Assembly: GCF_028330985.1 (NCBI RefSeq)
Contig: NZ_JAQMUE010000040.1
Coordinates: 1 to 64,000 of the forward strand
From: Roseofilum reptotaenium CS-1145
GTDB taxonomy: Bacteria > Cyanobacteriota > Cyanobacteriia > Cyanobacteriales > Desertifilaceae
Length of the DNA: 64,000 nucleotides
Direction: 5' to 3'
The notes beneath the pieces were generated by a model. It did not search any database. It was not told the DNA's origin and saw only the letters and a list, made by a program, of their open reading frames with translations. Position numbers and translations under genes: made by a program. Below are positions 18,645-28,287 of the stretch, one piece after another (the stretch's first letter is position 1; each line of letters opens with the position of its first letter).

Positions 18645-20417
18645 GTGAAATTTGCTTTATCTTCTATCCTCGTTCTGAGTACCATAACGATCGCCGCTCC
18701 TCCGGTCGCTGATGCAGGTATCTTTATTGCCTATCCTCGCGATCGCCACGAGACCACGGCCGATCGCATCTTCCTCATTGGTACAGCTCCCGTTGGAGGA
18801 GAGGTTAAGGTGAATGGTCAAGTCATTTCTCGTTCTCCTCAAGGGCATTTTGCCCCTAGTTTTTCCTTGGAAATGGGAGAGAATACCTTTACCCTGCGCC
18901 ATGGGAATCAGGAAAAGCAGATCTCTGTGTTCCGCAAATCTGCCCTTCCTCCTGCTCCCGTGGGTTTGAATTTTGCCCAGGGATCGCTAACACCGGGAGT
19001 CAATATCGCTAAACCTCCTGGAGAACAAGTTTGTTTTTCCGCTGTTGCTCCCACCCCAGCTACCGTTACGGTTACCCTCGGCCAACAAACCCGACCCTTA
19101 ACCCCCCTCTCTACCCTGCCCCAACTGCCGCCGAATTCAGCAGTTCTCACTGGAGAAAACCAACCGACAACCGTTGCAAGTACCACCTATAAAGGCTGTG
19201 CGACGCTTCCCCTCACCTCAGAAGCGCAAATTTTAGGTCAACCCCAATTTACCCTCACGCTCAACGGCCAAACCTTAACCCAAGCAGCTCCGGGAACCGT
19301 ATCTATTCTTTCTCCTAAGCAATTTGAAATTGCCGAAGTGACTGCTGAAAATGGAGTCGCTCGTACGGGTCCAAGTACCAACTATTCCCGGTTAACGCCC
19401 CTTCCGCAAGGAACCCGCGCCAAAATTACCGCCCAAGAAGGGGAATGGCTCAGATTAGACTACGGTGCATGGATCAAACGAGAAGAAACACGAGTCTTTT
19501 CTAGTGCAGCTCCTCCTGTTTCCCTCATTCGCAGTATTCAGGGTCGTCAAACCTCTGGATGGACGGAAATTGTATTTCCCCTGCAAGTCCCAGTTCCCGT
19601 TAGTATTCAGCAGCGCCAAAATAGTTTAACCCTGAGTTTGCACAATACTACCGCTCAAACCGATACTATTTATCTCAATGATGGCCCTTTAATTGAGCGC
19701 CTCGATTGGGAGCAGGTTTCACCGACACGCATTGACTATACATTTGCCCTCAAAACCGAGCAACAATGGGGCTACAAGCTGCGCTATGAAGGTACGACCC
19801 TAATTTTATCCTTGCGTCATCCTCCCCAGCCTTCTCGCTCATCCTCTCAACCCTTAAAGGGCATGAGGATTTTACTCGATCCCGGCCATGGGAGCGAGAA
19901 TGACTTGGGTGCAAGGGGGCCAAACGGGTATCCAGAAAAAGATGTGAATTTGGTGGTCTCTAAGCTACTGCGGGACGCTCTGCAAAAACGAGGGGCAACG
20001 GTGTTGATGACCCGCGAAGGGGATGATGACCTCTGGCCCCACGACCGGGTGGAGATCATTGAAGCGCAGGAGCCAGATCTGGCCTTGAGCATCCATTACA
20101 ATGCCCTTCCCGATGCCGGAGATGCAGAGAATACGGCTGGAATCGGCACATTTTGGTATCATCCCCAGAGCCATGGTTTAGCGGTGTTTTTACATCAATA
20201 TTTGGTGGATGAACTCCAGCGGCCGTCCTATGGGGTGTTTTGGAACAATTTGGCTCTGACTCGTCCGGCGATCGCCCCTTCCGTTCTGTTAGAGTTGGGC
20301 TTTATGATTAACCCCCGAGAATTTGAGTGGATCGTCGATCCTCAGTCCCAACAAGAATTAGCAGACACTCTCGCTGATGGTATTGCACTTTGGGTTACTC
20401 AAACCGACAAGCCCTAG
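18645..20417 (+). CDS. N-acetylmuramoyl-L-alanine amidase, secreted, with SH3-like domain
   Basis: This 590-residue protein cleaves the amide bond between MurNAc and L-Ala in peptidoglycan and probably acts in the periplasm at division or septal sites. It starts at a GTG with a signal peptide (about residues 1-24, ending near ADAG). Next come an Ig-like N-terminal region (about 25-100), a linker, an SH3b-like domain (NGVARTGPSTNYSRLTPLP, about 235-285), an AMIN-like beta region and a C-terminal Amidase_3 domain (about 405-585). Zinc ligands and catalytic Glu appear in LLDPGHGSEN, GYPEKDVNL, LSIHYNALPD and LLELGFMINP. A degraded copy of its N-terminal coding region lies at 11194. Confidence 0.9.
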   Translation: MKFALSSILVLSTITIAAPPVADAGIFIAYPRDRHETTADRIFLIGTAPVGGEVKVNGQVISRSPQGHFAPSFSLEMGENTFTLRHGNQEKQISVFRKSALPPAPVGLNFAQGSLTPGVNIAKPPGEQVCFSAVAPTPATVTVTLGQQTRPLTPLSTLPQLPPNSAVLTGENQPTTVASTTYKGCATLPLTSEAQILGQPQFTLTLNGQTLTQAAPGTVSILSPKQFEIAEVTAENGVARTGPSTNYSRLTPLPQGTRAKITAQEGEWLRLDYGAWIKREETRVFSSAAPPVSLIRSIQGRQTSGWTEIVFPLQVPVPVSIQQRQNSLTLSLHNTTAQTDTIYLNDGPLIERLDWEQVSPTRIDYTFALKTEQQWGYKLRYEGTTLILSLRHPPQPSRSSSQPLKGMRILLDPGHGSENDLGARGPNGYPEKDVNLVVSKLLRDALQKRGATVLMTREGDDDLWPHDRVEIIEAQEPDLALSIHYNALPDAGDAENTAGIGTFWYHPQSHGLAVFLHQYLVDELQRPSYGVFWNNLALTRPAIAPSVLLELGFMINPREFEWIVDPQSQQELADTLADGIALWVTQTDKP

Positions 20418-20468
20418 GGAGATCGGCAGACAGAGGGAAAATTCCGATAGCAATATTTCTTTAAGAAA

Positions 20469-20486
20469 TGTGTCACAGGGGACACA
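20469..20486. promoter_or_regulatory. dyad upstream of sqdB
   Basis: TGTGTC (20469-20474) and GACACA (20481-20486) form a 6-bp dyad with a 6-base spacer, about 55 bp before the sqdB start. The spacing fits a dimeric regulator, but the half-sites are not the Crp TGTGA consensus. Role unproven. Confidence 0.3.
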
Positions 20487-20493
20487 AACCTGA

Positions 20494-21693
<1,200 letters not shown>

Positions 21694-21749
21694 TTTGTTC
21701 AGCCCCCCGTTATTAGTCATATCATATCCGTCTAGTCAGTTAGGATAAG

Positions 21750-21831
21750 TCATTGCGAAGGTCGCGAAGAGGAATGAAGCAATCTTCCCAATTTTGGTAA
21801 TCTTGGCGATTGCTTCCCTCCGATCGCAATG
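21750..21831. repeat. CATTGCG...GAAGCAATC hairpin repeat
   Basis: CATTGCG (21751-21757) pairs with CGCAATG (21825-21831), and GAAGCAATC (21776-21784) pairs with GATTGCTTC (21808-21816), giving an interrupted long hairpin between sqdB and sqdX. The words resemble a palindromic element family scattered in many bacterial genomes. It may end the sqdB transcript or be a mobile REP-like sequence. Confidence 0.65.
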
Positions 21832-21910
21832 GCAATGGTTTAAGAGGGCATGATATCACCCATTACCCGATTGATGGTTTTTCGATATTGTTCTAGAACT
21901 GTGCTTTTTT

Positions 21911-23041
21911 ATGAGAATTGCTCTATTTACAGAAACGTTTTTACCCAAAATTGATGGTATTGTTACTCGTCTAACCCAAACGGTCGATCATCTGCAACGG
22001 TTGGGCGATCGCGTATTGATCGTTTGTCCGGAGGGAGGACTGACGGAATATAAGGGTGCTAAAATCTATGGGGTATCAGGGATGCCGTTGCCTTGGTATC
22101 CAGAGTTGAAGATGGCATTTCCACGACCGGCAATTGGGGAGGCGATCGCCGATTTCGATCCCGACTTAATTCATGTGGCTAATCCTGCGATCCTGGGTTT
22201 AGCAGGACTCTATTATGGCAAGAAGTTTGATATTCCCCTGGTGGCTTCTTACCATACCCATCTGCCCCAATACTTGCAACACTATGGGTTAGGCATGTTA
22301 GAACCTCTGTTATGGGAGTTGCTTAAAGGGGCCCATAATCAAGCCGATCTCAACCTCTGTACTTCTAGTGTGATGGTACAGGAACTGATTAACCATGAGA
22401 TTGAACGGGTGGATTTATGGCAGCGAGGTGTCGATACGGAACTGTTCCATCCCAGTTTAGCTTCTAGAGAAATGCGCGATCGCCTTTCCCAAGGGCATCC
22501 GGATAGTCCCCTCCTCCTCTACGTCGGACGATTAGGTGCAGAAAAAGAAATCGATCGCATTAAACCGGTCCTTGAAAGCATCCCTGGTGCAAGGTTAGCA
22601 CTCGTTGGTGATGGCCCCAACCGAGCTATTTTAGAAGAACATTTTGCCGGTACGCCCACCCATTTTGTCGGTTATCTGCGCGGCCAAACTCTTGCTTCTG
22701 CCTTCGCTTCGGCTGATGCCTTTATCTTTCCCTCCAGCACCGAAACCCTCGGCTTGGTTCTCCTCGAAGCCATGGCTGCGGGTTGTCCCGTTGTCGCTGC
22801 CGGAACTGGCGGCATCACGGATATTGTGACCGATGGCGTAAACGGCTACCTCTTCGATCCCACCGATCCCCAAGGTGCGATTTCCGCTACCCAGAAATTA
22901 CTCGATAATCAAGCCGAGCGCGATACTCTGCGCCAAAATGCTCGTCAGGAAGCCGAGCGCTGGGGTTGGAGTTCTGCCACTCGCCAACTACACCGCTATT
23001 ATCAAGCTGTAGTTAATTCCCGGCAACCGCTGGCAGCTTAG
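21911..23041 (+). CDS. sqdX: sulfoquinovosyltransferase, GT4 family
   Basis: This 376-residue GT-B glycosyltransferase moves sulfoquinovose from UDP-sulfoquinovose onto diacylglycerol, the last step of SQDG synthesis, at the membrane surface. The N-terminus RIALFTETFLPKIDGIVTRL is typical of SqdX/SQD2. The donor-binding motif SSTETLGLVLLEAMA lies near residue 278 and LYVGRLGAEKEIDRI near 203. The position directly after sqdB supports sqdX over other GT4 enzymes. It ends at 23041 before a repeat-rich gap. Confidence 0.94.
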   Translation: MRIALFTETFLPKIDGIVTRLTQTVDHLQRLGDRVLIVCPEGGLTEYKGAKIYGVSGMPLPWYPELKMAFPRPAIGEAIADFDPDLIHVANPAILGLAGLYYGKKFDIPLVASYHTHLPQYLQHYGLGMLEPLLWELLKGAHNQADLNLCTSSVMVQELINHEIERVDLWQRGVDTELFHPSLASREMRDRLSQGHPDSPLLLYVGRLGAEKEIDRIKPVLESIPGARLALVGDGPNRAILEEHFAGTPTHFVGYLRGQTLASAFASADAFIFPSSTETLGLVLLEAMAAGCPVVAAGTGGITDIVTDGVNGYLFDPTDPQGAISATQKLLDNQAERDTLRQNARQEAERWGWSSATRQLHRYYQAVVNSRQPLAA

Positions 23042-23076
23042 AGTTGACTCAAAAAGGTGGGTAGGAGAGGGTTTTA

Positions 23077-23124
23077 TATAGCGCTGTGCGCTGGGGAATA
23101 GGGAATAGGGAATAGGGAATAGGA
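23077..23124. repeat. TATAGCGC left end plus GGGAATA heptamers
   Basis: TATAGCGCTGTGCGCT (23077-23092) matches the left end of the elements at 3976 and 52247 with one change, and is followed by three GGGAATA-type heptamers. No right arm was found downstream, so this is a solo end or a decayed copy. Confidence 0.6.
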
Positions 23125-23211
23125 AATGGTAGCTAGGTTTCAGTCTTGAACCCTGTCCTCACTGACTCTTTCTCTGCTATAGAACCGATTTGGGATCTAT
23201 CTTTCTTCTGT

Positions 23212-23235
23212 CATGTTGGGAGATCGCCCAACATG
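23212..23235. terminator. CATGTTGGG hairpin after sqdX
   Basis: CATGTTGGG and CCCAACATG form a perfect 9-bp stem with loop AGATCG. It lies 170 bp after sqdX and 64 bp before the end of the minus-strand TPR remnant, between convergent units. No T-run follows, so termination is a guess. Confidence 0.4.
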
Positions 23236-23298
23236 GCAAGAGTTCTAGAATTCAGTCAAGACAAGGGTTTTCCCAGGGTGACAAAAGAGAGATAAGGT

Positions 23299-23574
23299 TT
23301 ACTTTTTTATGGATTCCCGTACCCGTGCCATTTGTTTCGGCGCGTTGATTTGTTCCCAAAGTTTAATAGCTCGGTTAAAGTCATCTTGGCTCTGGGCAAG
23401 TTCTCCGGTTTCTTGATAGGTTAATCCCAGTTGATAATACGCTTCAGCGAGGTCACATTTTGCCCCAAGTTTCTCTAAGATTGCGATCGCTTGAGTGTGA
23501 TAGGAGAAGGCGGTTTCATAGTCGTTTTGGAGCTGAGAGAGTTCGCCAAGTCCAGTCAGTACTTTTCCTTTGAT
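23299..23574 (-). pseudogene. C-terminal remnant of a TPR protein, cut by an IS element
   Basis: A minus-strand frame of 91 codons ending at TAA 23299-23301 encodes clear tetratricopeptide repeats: LTGLGELSQLQNDYETAFSY, then AEAYYQLGLTYQETGELAQS and FNRAIKLWEQI. It has no start codon and its upstream end abuts the TA at the left end of the IS630-type element. Beyond the element the frame does not resume: the other flank shows a stop at once. The 5' part of the TPR gene has therefore been lost, not merely interrupted. Confidence 0.75.
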
Positions 23575-23575
23575 A

Positions 23576-24072
23576 CCATTTCCCTATGAAGCTGCGCTTC
23601 ATGAGAAAGGGTATAATAATGGGTAGGAAAAGAGCAAAGGAATAAGGAATATAGAGGTATTTATGGCAGGTCGGTTAAAAGTGAGTATCTCAGAAAGTGT
23701 GAGGGAACTTCAAAATCGCTTAAGCAAGTCAAAAACAGGGAGTGAAACCCGAGGGAAGTGTACAGTGGAAAAGGGACAACTTTTATCTGTATGGTGCGGT
23801 AGATATCACCAGTGGAGAAAGCTATTTTTATGAGTTTTCTCATCTAGAGGGTCAGTGTTTTCAATTATTGGTAAATCAGTACTCAACCCCATTGAGCGAT
23901 TATGGGAAGAATTAAAAGCCAAGCTAAGATGGCAGAACTGTAAAGACCTGAAAAGGCTACAGCAAAGGCTTTCACAAGTCCTTGATTCCTTCGATAAGGT
24001 AACGATCTCCTCGATTACTGGATGGGGCTACTTGGTCGATGCCTTATTAAGCGCAACTTCATAGAGAAATGG
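23576..24072 (+). mobile_element. internally deleted IS630-type element
   Basis: The 497-bp element is flanked by TA on both sides (23574-23575 and 24073-24074), as expected for IS630/Tc1-type insertion. Its ends are inverted repeats of about 23 bp with two mismatches, starting CCATTTCCCTATGAAG on the left and matching CCATTTCTCTATGAAG on the right strand. Inside are three pieces of a transposase: MAGRLKVSISESVRELQNRL from ATG 23663, a DDE-domain piece NFYLYGAVDITSGESYFYEF in another frame (about 23770-23870), and the C-terminal piece NPIERLWEELKAKLRWQN to 24061. Full IS630 elements are about 1 kb, so about half is missing. It cannot make transposase itself but its ends look usable in trans. 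Confidence 0.85.
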
Positions 24073-24092
24073 TATTACACTATATCTGTCTC

Positions 24093-24215
24093 TTATTTGG
24101 AATCACTATAATCCCTGTATTCCTTGCTCTGTAATGTTTTGAGAGCTTCTTGCTGGGCAAGATGAACAACCTGTACCCAATGTTTTTTCAGGAATGCAGC
24201 TACTTTACAGAAAGA
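24093..24215 (-). pseudogene. possible coding tail beside the IS element
   Basis: A minus-strand frame without a start codon reads CKVAAFLKKHWVQVVHLAQQ, then EALKTLQSKEYRDYSDSK and a stop. It looks protein-like and may be the end of a gene truncated on its 5' side, but the family is not recognised and it is not in frame with the TPR remnant. Chance is a real alternative. Confidence 0.25.
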
Positions 24216-24266
24216 GTAACATTTAATTTGTCACTCTAAAAAAAATATTGACGAATAATCTGGAAT
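24213..24266. promoter_or_regulatory. transposon-end-like repeats upstream of the HTH fusion gene
   Basis: At 24213-24237 AGAGTAACA and TGTCACTCT flank TTTAATT, an imperfect palindrome; its minus strand contains GTGACAAATTAAATGT. At 24251-24262 the plus strand reads TTGACGAATAATC. Both resemble, from memory, the GACA-n-TTAATGTC repeats that TnsB binds at the ends of type V-K CRISPR-associated transposons. They lie 40-95 bp before a gene with a TnsB-like DNA-binding N-terminus, so they may be its operator or leftover transposon-end sites. Confidence 0.4.
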
Positions 24267-24307
24267 TGTATAGACTGAAGATCAAATCCACTTAGGAAGA
24301 GGAAAGT

Positions 24308-25396
24308 ATGGAAGAACATATGAGTAGAGAGGATATATACTCTCTGATCTATGGCCAAATGTCCCAGGAGGAAAAGCTGCGGCTAGAGGTAGTTCAGTCT
24401 TTGTCTGAGCCTTGCGATCGCAAGACATACAAGCAAAAGCTGGAGGAAGCTGCTCAGAAGCTCGGTAAATCCAAGCGAACTGTGCAGCGATTGATGAAGG
24501 ACTGGAAAGAAAATGGAGTTTCAGCCCTCTTTCCCACCACTAGAGCTGATAAAACTAAGCATCGAATTTCTCAAGAGTGGCAAGAATTTATTCAGGATAC
24601 TTACATGGAGGAACTGATCAAAGGCAGACGAATAAGTATAAAAGAGATTGCCTTAAAAGTACAAGAAAGGGCTACAAAGCTAGGAGAAGCCGATCATCCT
24701 AGCGAGAGAACTATTCGACGGGTACTTAAAAATATGTACGACGAACCAGAAGATATTTACGGTGAGGAAGGAAAAAGAGGGATTCACGAGGTTAATATAC
24801 CGATTAAAGCAAATGCTAAAGTGTATATCTCTGCAGATTCTGCTGAAGAAAGTATAGCTCAAGCAATTAAGACTTGGGATTATCACAATATCCACAATTG
24901 TCAGATAGATGGATCTATTTTATCAAGAAAAATAGATCCGAACATTGATGATTTAGATACTTCAAGAGAACCTCCAGTAAGAAAATTAATCCCTAAACAA
25001 AGCTTGGTAAGACAAATGGAAAAATGCCATCAAGTTAGAGAGGAGAACGTGGAAGATTATCTCAGATACGAAGAGGCCTTAGTTTGGCTTAAAGATATTA
25101 ATGCGTTTCCCTGGGTACGTTGCTTTGGCCCCGATCGAATACCAGGGCGAACAGGATTATCTCGTGAAATCTCTTGTGTTAATAGTGACGATGTGATTAT
25201 TGTAGGCTATTCAGATCTAAAAGTTGGCGCTCCTTTGTGGGACTGGGAAGGGGAAGAATATTACTACAGGCGAGTCTTTCTTATTAATAAAGACGACTAC
25301 AAAAATTATTCTCCTGGTCGTTATCCTACAGAAGCTAAACTCACTAAAAGCTTAAAGCCAGGATTTGCAGGAATTCATCCGAAACTTTACATATAG
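24308..25396 (+). CDS. TnsB-like helix-turn-helix N-terminus fused to unknown C-terminal domain
   Basis: This 362-residue protein starts at ATG 24308 behind a good GGAAGAGGAAAG ribosome site. Residues about 20-140 resemble the N-terminal DNA-binding region of cyanobacterial TnsB/Mu-type transposases: EEKLRLEVVQSLSEPCDR, KLGKSKRTVQRLMKDWKENG and RADKTKHRISQEWQEFI, then a second HTH with PSERTIRRVL. The expected DDE catalytic core does not follow. Instead residues about 160-362 form a charged domain I do not recognise, with KVYISADSAEESIAQAIKTW, WVRCFGPDRIPGRTGLSREI and a Tyr-rich end. It is not a simple truncation, because about 200 intact residues follow. A regulator or targeting protein derived from a transposase is the likeliest reading. 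IS and TPR relics lie just upstream. Confidence 0.7.
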   Translation: MEEHMSREDIYSLIYGQMSQEEKLRLEVVQSLSEPCDRKTYKQKLEEAAQKLGKSKRTVQRLMKDWKENGVSALFPTTRADKTKHRISQEWQEFIQDTYMEELIKGRRISIKEIALKVQERATKLGEADHPSERTIRRVLKNMYDEPEDIYGEEGKRGIHEVNIPIKANAKVYISADSAEESIAQAIKTWDYHNIHNCQIDGSILSRKIDPNIDDLDTSREPPVRKLIPKQSLVRQMEKCHQVREENVEDYLRYEEALVWLKDINAFPWVRCFGPDRIPGRTGLSREISCVNSDDVIIVGYSDLKVGAPLWDWEGEEYYYRRVFLINKDDYKNYSPGRYPTEAKLTKSLKPGFAGIHPKLYI

Positions 25397-25458
25397 CGCT
25401 TTGCTTTGGTCTAGTTACACAACGATGAATTGAATTAATCCCTGAAAATAAGGGCATA

Positions 25459-25484
25459 TAGGGGCGAATGGCCGTTCGCCCCTA
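25459..25484. repeat. TAGGGGCGAA palindrome, copy 2
   Basis: TAGGGGCGAA (25459-25468) and TTCGCCCCTA (25475-25484) form a perfect 10-bp stem around TGGCCG. It sits between the convergent HTH fusion gene and murJ and may serve as their terminator. Same family as 9699 and 32633. Confidence 0.75.
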
Positions 25485-25509
25485 CAGATACTGTCACTCT
25501 ACCAAAACA

Positions 25510-27123
25510 TTACCGTCCTAACTTTTGTCGGATGCGAGCGATAAATGCTTCGGTTTCCGGTAATTTTAACGGGAGGCAGAGGAGGGCGAAAATTCCTAAA
25601 CCGATGGAGCCGGAAATGGAGAGTTGCAGGAGATGGAAGAGGAAGCTGGGGGTTGTCCAGAGTTGTTCTAAGGTGTCGTTGATGAACCATGCTAGGGAGG
25701 AGGCGATCGCACTCACCACCGTCAAGCTCAGTATCGGAAACATCCACCCTTGCCAGCGTAAACCCTGAAGCTTGCGATCGAGCAAAATAATCATTGCCAC
25801 CATGGAAAACAGGTTAACGCCAACTGTAGCTAACACCAGGCCCGGTGCGCCAAAGGACTGAATTAATACATAATCTAAAACCCCATTCAAGACGATACTG
25901 ATCGTGCTAATCCGAAATGGAGTTTGACCATCTCCGAGGGCATAAAAGACACGCACCAAGACATCTCGGCCTAAGTAAACAAACATGCCGATGCCATAGG
26001 CTACGAGTAAACTTGAGACAAACTGGGAGGCTTGCGGGTTAAAGGCTCCGCGCTCGTACACCACCCGCACGATCGCATCACTCAGGGCAATCATCAACCC
26101 CCCTAACGGTAACATCGCCAGCGCCGTGAGAATCATCCCTTGGCGGATGCGCTGCTTCAGTTCCGGCCAATTTTCCGGTTCCGTAAGCCGAGAAAAAACG
26201 GGTAGCAGGGGAACCAGGAGCATATTCGAGAGAATACCCAAAGGTGTTTGCACCAATAATCCCGCATATCCTAACGCTGAGGCGGTTTGGGGGATGAACG
26301 AGGCAAAAAACAGGTCAGTGTAAACGTTAATTTGCATCATCCCCGAAGATAAGGTTGCCGGGCCGAGAACCCGCAACACTTGACCCACTCCCGGTTGACG
26401 AAACTGAAACCTGAGCCGCAGGGTTCCCAACCCCGATCGCCATTGCACCACCAGTTGCGCTAACCATTGGATCGCCGCACCTCCCAGGGTTCCCCAGGCT
26501 AGGAATTGACCGCCGATGCGAGCATATTCGGGGTTGATGATATCGGAGCCTAATTGCAGGAAGAGAGCGCCTAAACTGGCTAAAATGGTCAAACTGGAAA
26601 ACAAGGGACTAATGGAGGGGAGGAAATACTGATCGCCCGCGTTCAATGTGCCAAATCCAATACCAATCCAACCCGCAAGGAGCGCCAGGGGAGCCATGAT
26701 CCGCAGTTGTTCCACGGCGATCGCATGAATCTCCATTCCTTCCGGCGTTTGCAAGAGTCCTGGAGCTACCAAATTGATGAGTGGATCGGCTGCCACCATC
26801 AGAAATAGGGTCACGGGCAGTAAAATCAGACTAATTAATGTAGTAATCGTTTCCACCAAAGGCGCAGCCTCTTCCGGTTTGCGCTTGGCTAAAGCACTGA
26901 CAATGGCACTGTGAAATGGGCCATTAATCCCCCCTAGGAGGATGAGCAGAAAACCGGGAACTACATAGGCATAAGTATAAGCATCTACCGCCGGCCCCAC
27001 GCCAAAAGCCGCCGCGATCGCCTGTTGGCGAACTAAACCGGCTACTTTACTGACTAAGGTGGCGATCGCCACTAACCCCGCAATTCCCGCTAAAGAGCGA
27101 GATGATTTAGAAGATTCTGACAC
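25510..27123 (-). CDS. murJ: lipid II flippase MurJ (MviN)
   Basis: This 537-residue integral membrane protein of the MOP superfamily moves lipid II across the plasma membrane for peptidoglycan synthesis. About 14 hydrophobic segments can be counted. The N-terminus GLVAIATLVSKVAGLVRQ carries the conserved Arg of the central cavity, and the family signatures FGVGPAVDAYTYAYVVPGF (about 40-58) and NVYTDLFFASFIPQTASALG (about 265) are present. Length fits MurJ. It is an apparent single-gene unit, 107 bp after the Rpn-like gene on the same strand. Confidence 0.95.
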   Translation of the reverse strand: MSESSKSSRSLAGIAGLVAIATLVSKVAGLVRQQAIAAAFGVGPAVDAYTYAYVVPGFLLILLGGINGPFHSAIVSALAKRKPEEAAPLVETITTLISLILLPVTLFLMVAADPLINLVAPGLLQTPEGMEIHAIAVEQLRIMAPLALLAGWIGIGFGTLNAGDQYFLPSISPLFSSLTILASLGALFLQLGSDIINPEYARIGGQFLAWGTLGGAAIQWLAQLVVQWRSGLGTLRLRFQFRQPGVGQVLRVLGPATLSSGMMQINVYTDLFFASFIPQTASALGYAGLLVQTPLGILSNMLLVPLLPVFSRLTEPENWPELKQRIRQGMILTALAMLPLGGLMIALSDAIVRVVYERGAFNPQASQFVSSLLVAYGIGMFVYLGRDVLVRVFYALGDGQTPFRISTISIVLNGVLDYVLIQSFGAPGLVLATVGVNLFSMVAMIILLDRKLQGLRWQGWMFPILSLTVVSAIASSLAWFINDTLEQLWTTPSFLFHLLQLSISGSIGLGIFALLCLPLKLPETEAFIARIRQKLGR

Positions 27124-27229
27124 AATCTAATAATTAAACAATTAATAATTTTCATGTCGGCGACAGCCGAAACAATTGGGGTAATAGTGTATCACCGCGT
27201 CTCCACGTCTTCCCCATCCCCCCATTCCT

Positions 27230-28201
27230 CTATTCCCCGTCACCCTGCTCACTAAACCGGGCTAACAGCTCTTCGCGGGAATTTTGCATACTCACCGAAA
27301 CCGCCTCTTCTGGAGACAATTCCAGCAAGCGATCTACAATTGCTGTTAACTCCTCATCTAAAGAACCAAACCGGTTCCTGAGCAACGTTTCCATCATTAA
27401 ACGTTGGGTTTGCCGCAACTGCTCCAGTCCCTGTTGAATTCCTTGTTGAATTCCTTGCTCAATTCCTTGCTCAATTCCTCGTTCAAGTCCGAGTTGAATC
27501 GTATCTTCGCGCCATTTTATGTAAGCTGGTGATAATTCCATAATTAACTCCCGATCTTCTGGATTTAAGTCTATTCTAGTTTCTACATTAATCTGCCAAA
27601 TCCCAATCAGTTCCAAAATATTGTGCTGTTGAGGATGATCTGGGGGCAATTCAACCACCTCTTGAATGGCTCTTTTCTGAGTTCCCCCTTTTCCCAACAG
27701 TCTCAACCATAGCGTTTCTGGGGTTTCTGGCAGTTGGTTAATGGCAATTATTCCCGTTTTGGTTAGCTCAGGAAGTAAATAAACTCCAGAACACCACTGT
27801 TCTAAGTTAGAGCGAGCGCCGCAGAATTCGATCGCTCGTTCAGAAAGGGTTGGCGTTAGTATCCAGAGTTGCGGTAATTCGCTTTCCTGAAGAGTTTGTT
27901 TTTGGCGTTTGGCTTGCCGTTGTAGTTCTCCATGGACATAGAACAGTTTGAGAATGCAATTGCGAATTTCTGGGTTAGTCGGACAATTGCGGAAGGGTTC
28001 CCACAAAGATGGGGTAGCAGCTAATTGCCTCAGCAAACCCAAAGCAGGTGGGTTGCTTGGCGGTTCGGGAGCAGGTTGAAAAAACAGGTCAATTTGTAAG
28101 GTTTCGCCGGGAATTTCTCGACTAATTTCTACGGTTCCCAGGGGTTCTAGGAGTTCTTTAAGGTATTGTTTGGCGAATTGATCGTGGGGTTGGCGCGTCA
28201 T
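27230..28201 (-). CDS. Rpn / PD-(D/E)XK transposase-nuclease-like protein
   Basis: This 323-residue protein is of the Rpn (recombination-promoting nuclease) type common in cyanobacteria. It starts HDQFAKQYLKELLEPLG, followed by a candidate nuclease core with LQIDLFFQPAPEP (Asp near residue 34) and LPQLWILTPTLSE (about 110). The C-terminal half carries a short in-frame repeat of GIEQ and GIQQ units (about 243-262), a helical linker seen in many paralogues, then an LRNRFGSLDEEL tail. There is no membrane segment. Such genes are often mobile or multi-copy; composition here is like the neighbours. Confidence 0.8.
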   Translation of the reverse strand: MTRQPHDQFAKQYLKELLEPLGTVEISREIPGETLQIDLFFQPAPEPPSNPPALGLLRQLAATPSLWEPFRNCPTNPEIRNCILKLFYVHGELQRQAKRQKQTLQESELPQLWILTPTLSERAIEFCGARSNLEQWCSGVYLLPELTKTGIIAINQLPETPETLWLRLLGKGGTQKRAIQEVVELPPDHPQQHNILELIGIWQINVETRIDLNPEDRELIMELSPAYIKWREDTIQLGLERGIEQGIEQGIQQGIQQGLEQLRQTQRLMMETLLRNRFGSLDEELTAIVDRLLELSPEEAVSVSMQNSREELLARFSEQGDGE

Positions 28202-28287
28202 ATCCAGTCTGATTAACGATTGTAGTTGCCAACTCTCGTAGGGTTAGCAGGAGGAGTGGGTTATTGATTCATCTCCGATAATAACCT

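Noticed and set aside
18657..18902. 81-residue minus-strand frame inside the amidase gene
   Set aside because: Antisense shadow of a well-supported gene.
24213..24266. intact CRISPR-associated transposon
   Set aside because: Only TnsB-like N-terminal sequence and end-like repeats are present; no TnsC, TniQ, Cas12k or CRISPR array, and no second transposon end was found downstream of 25396.
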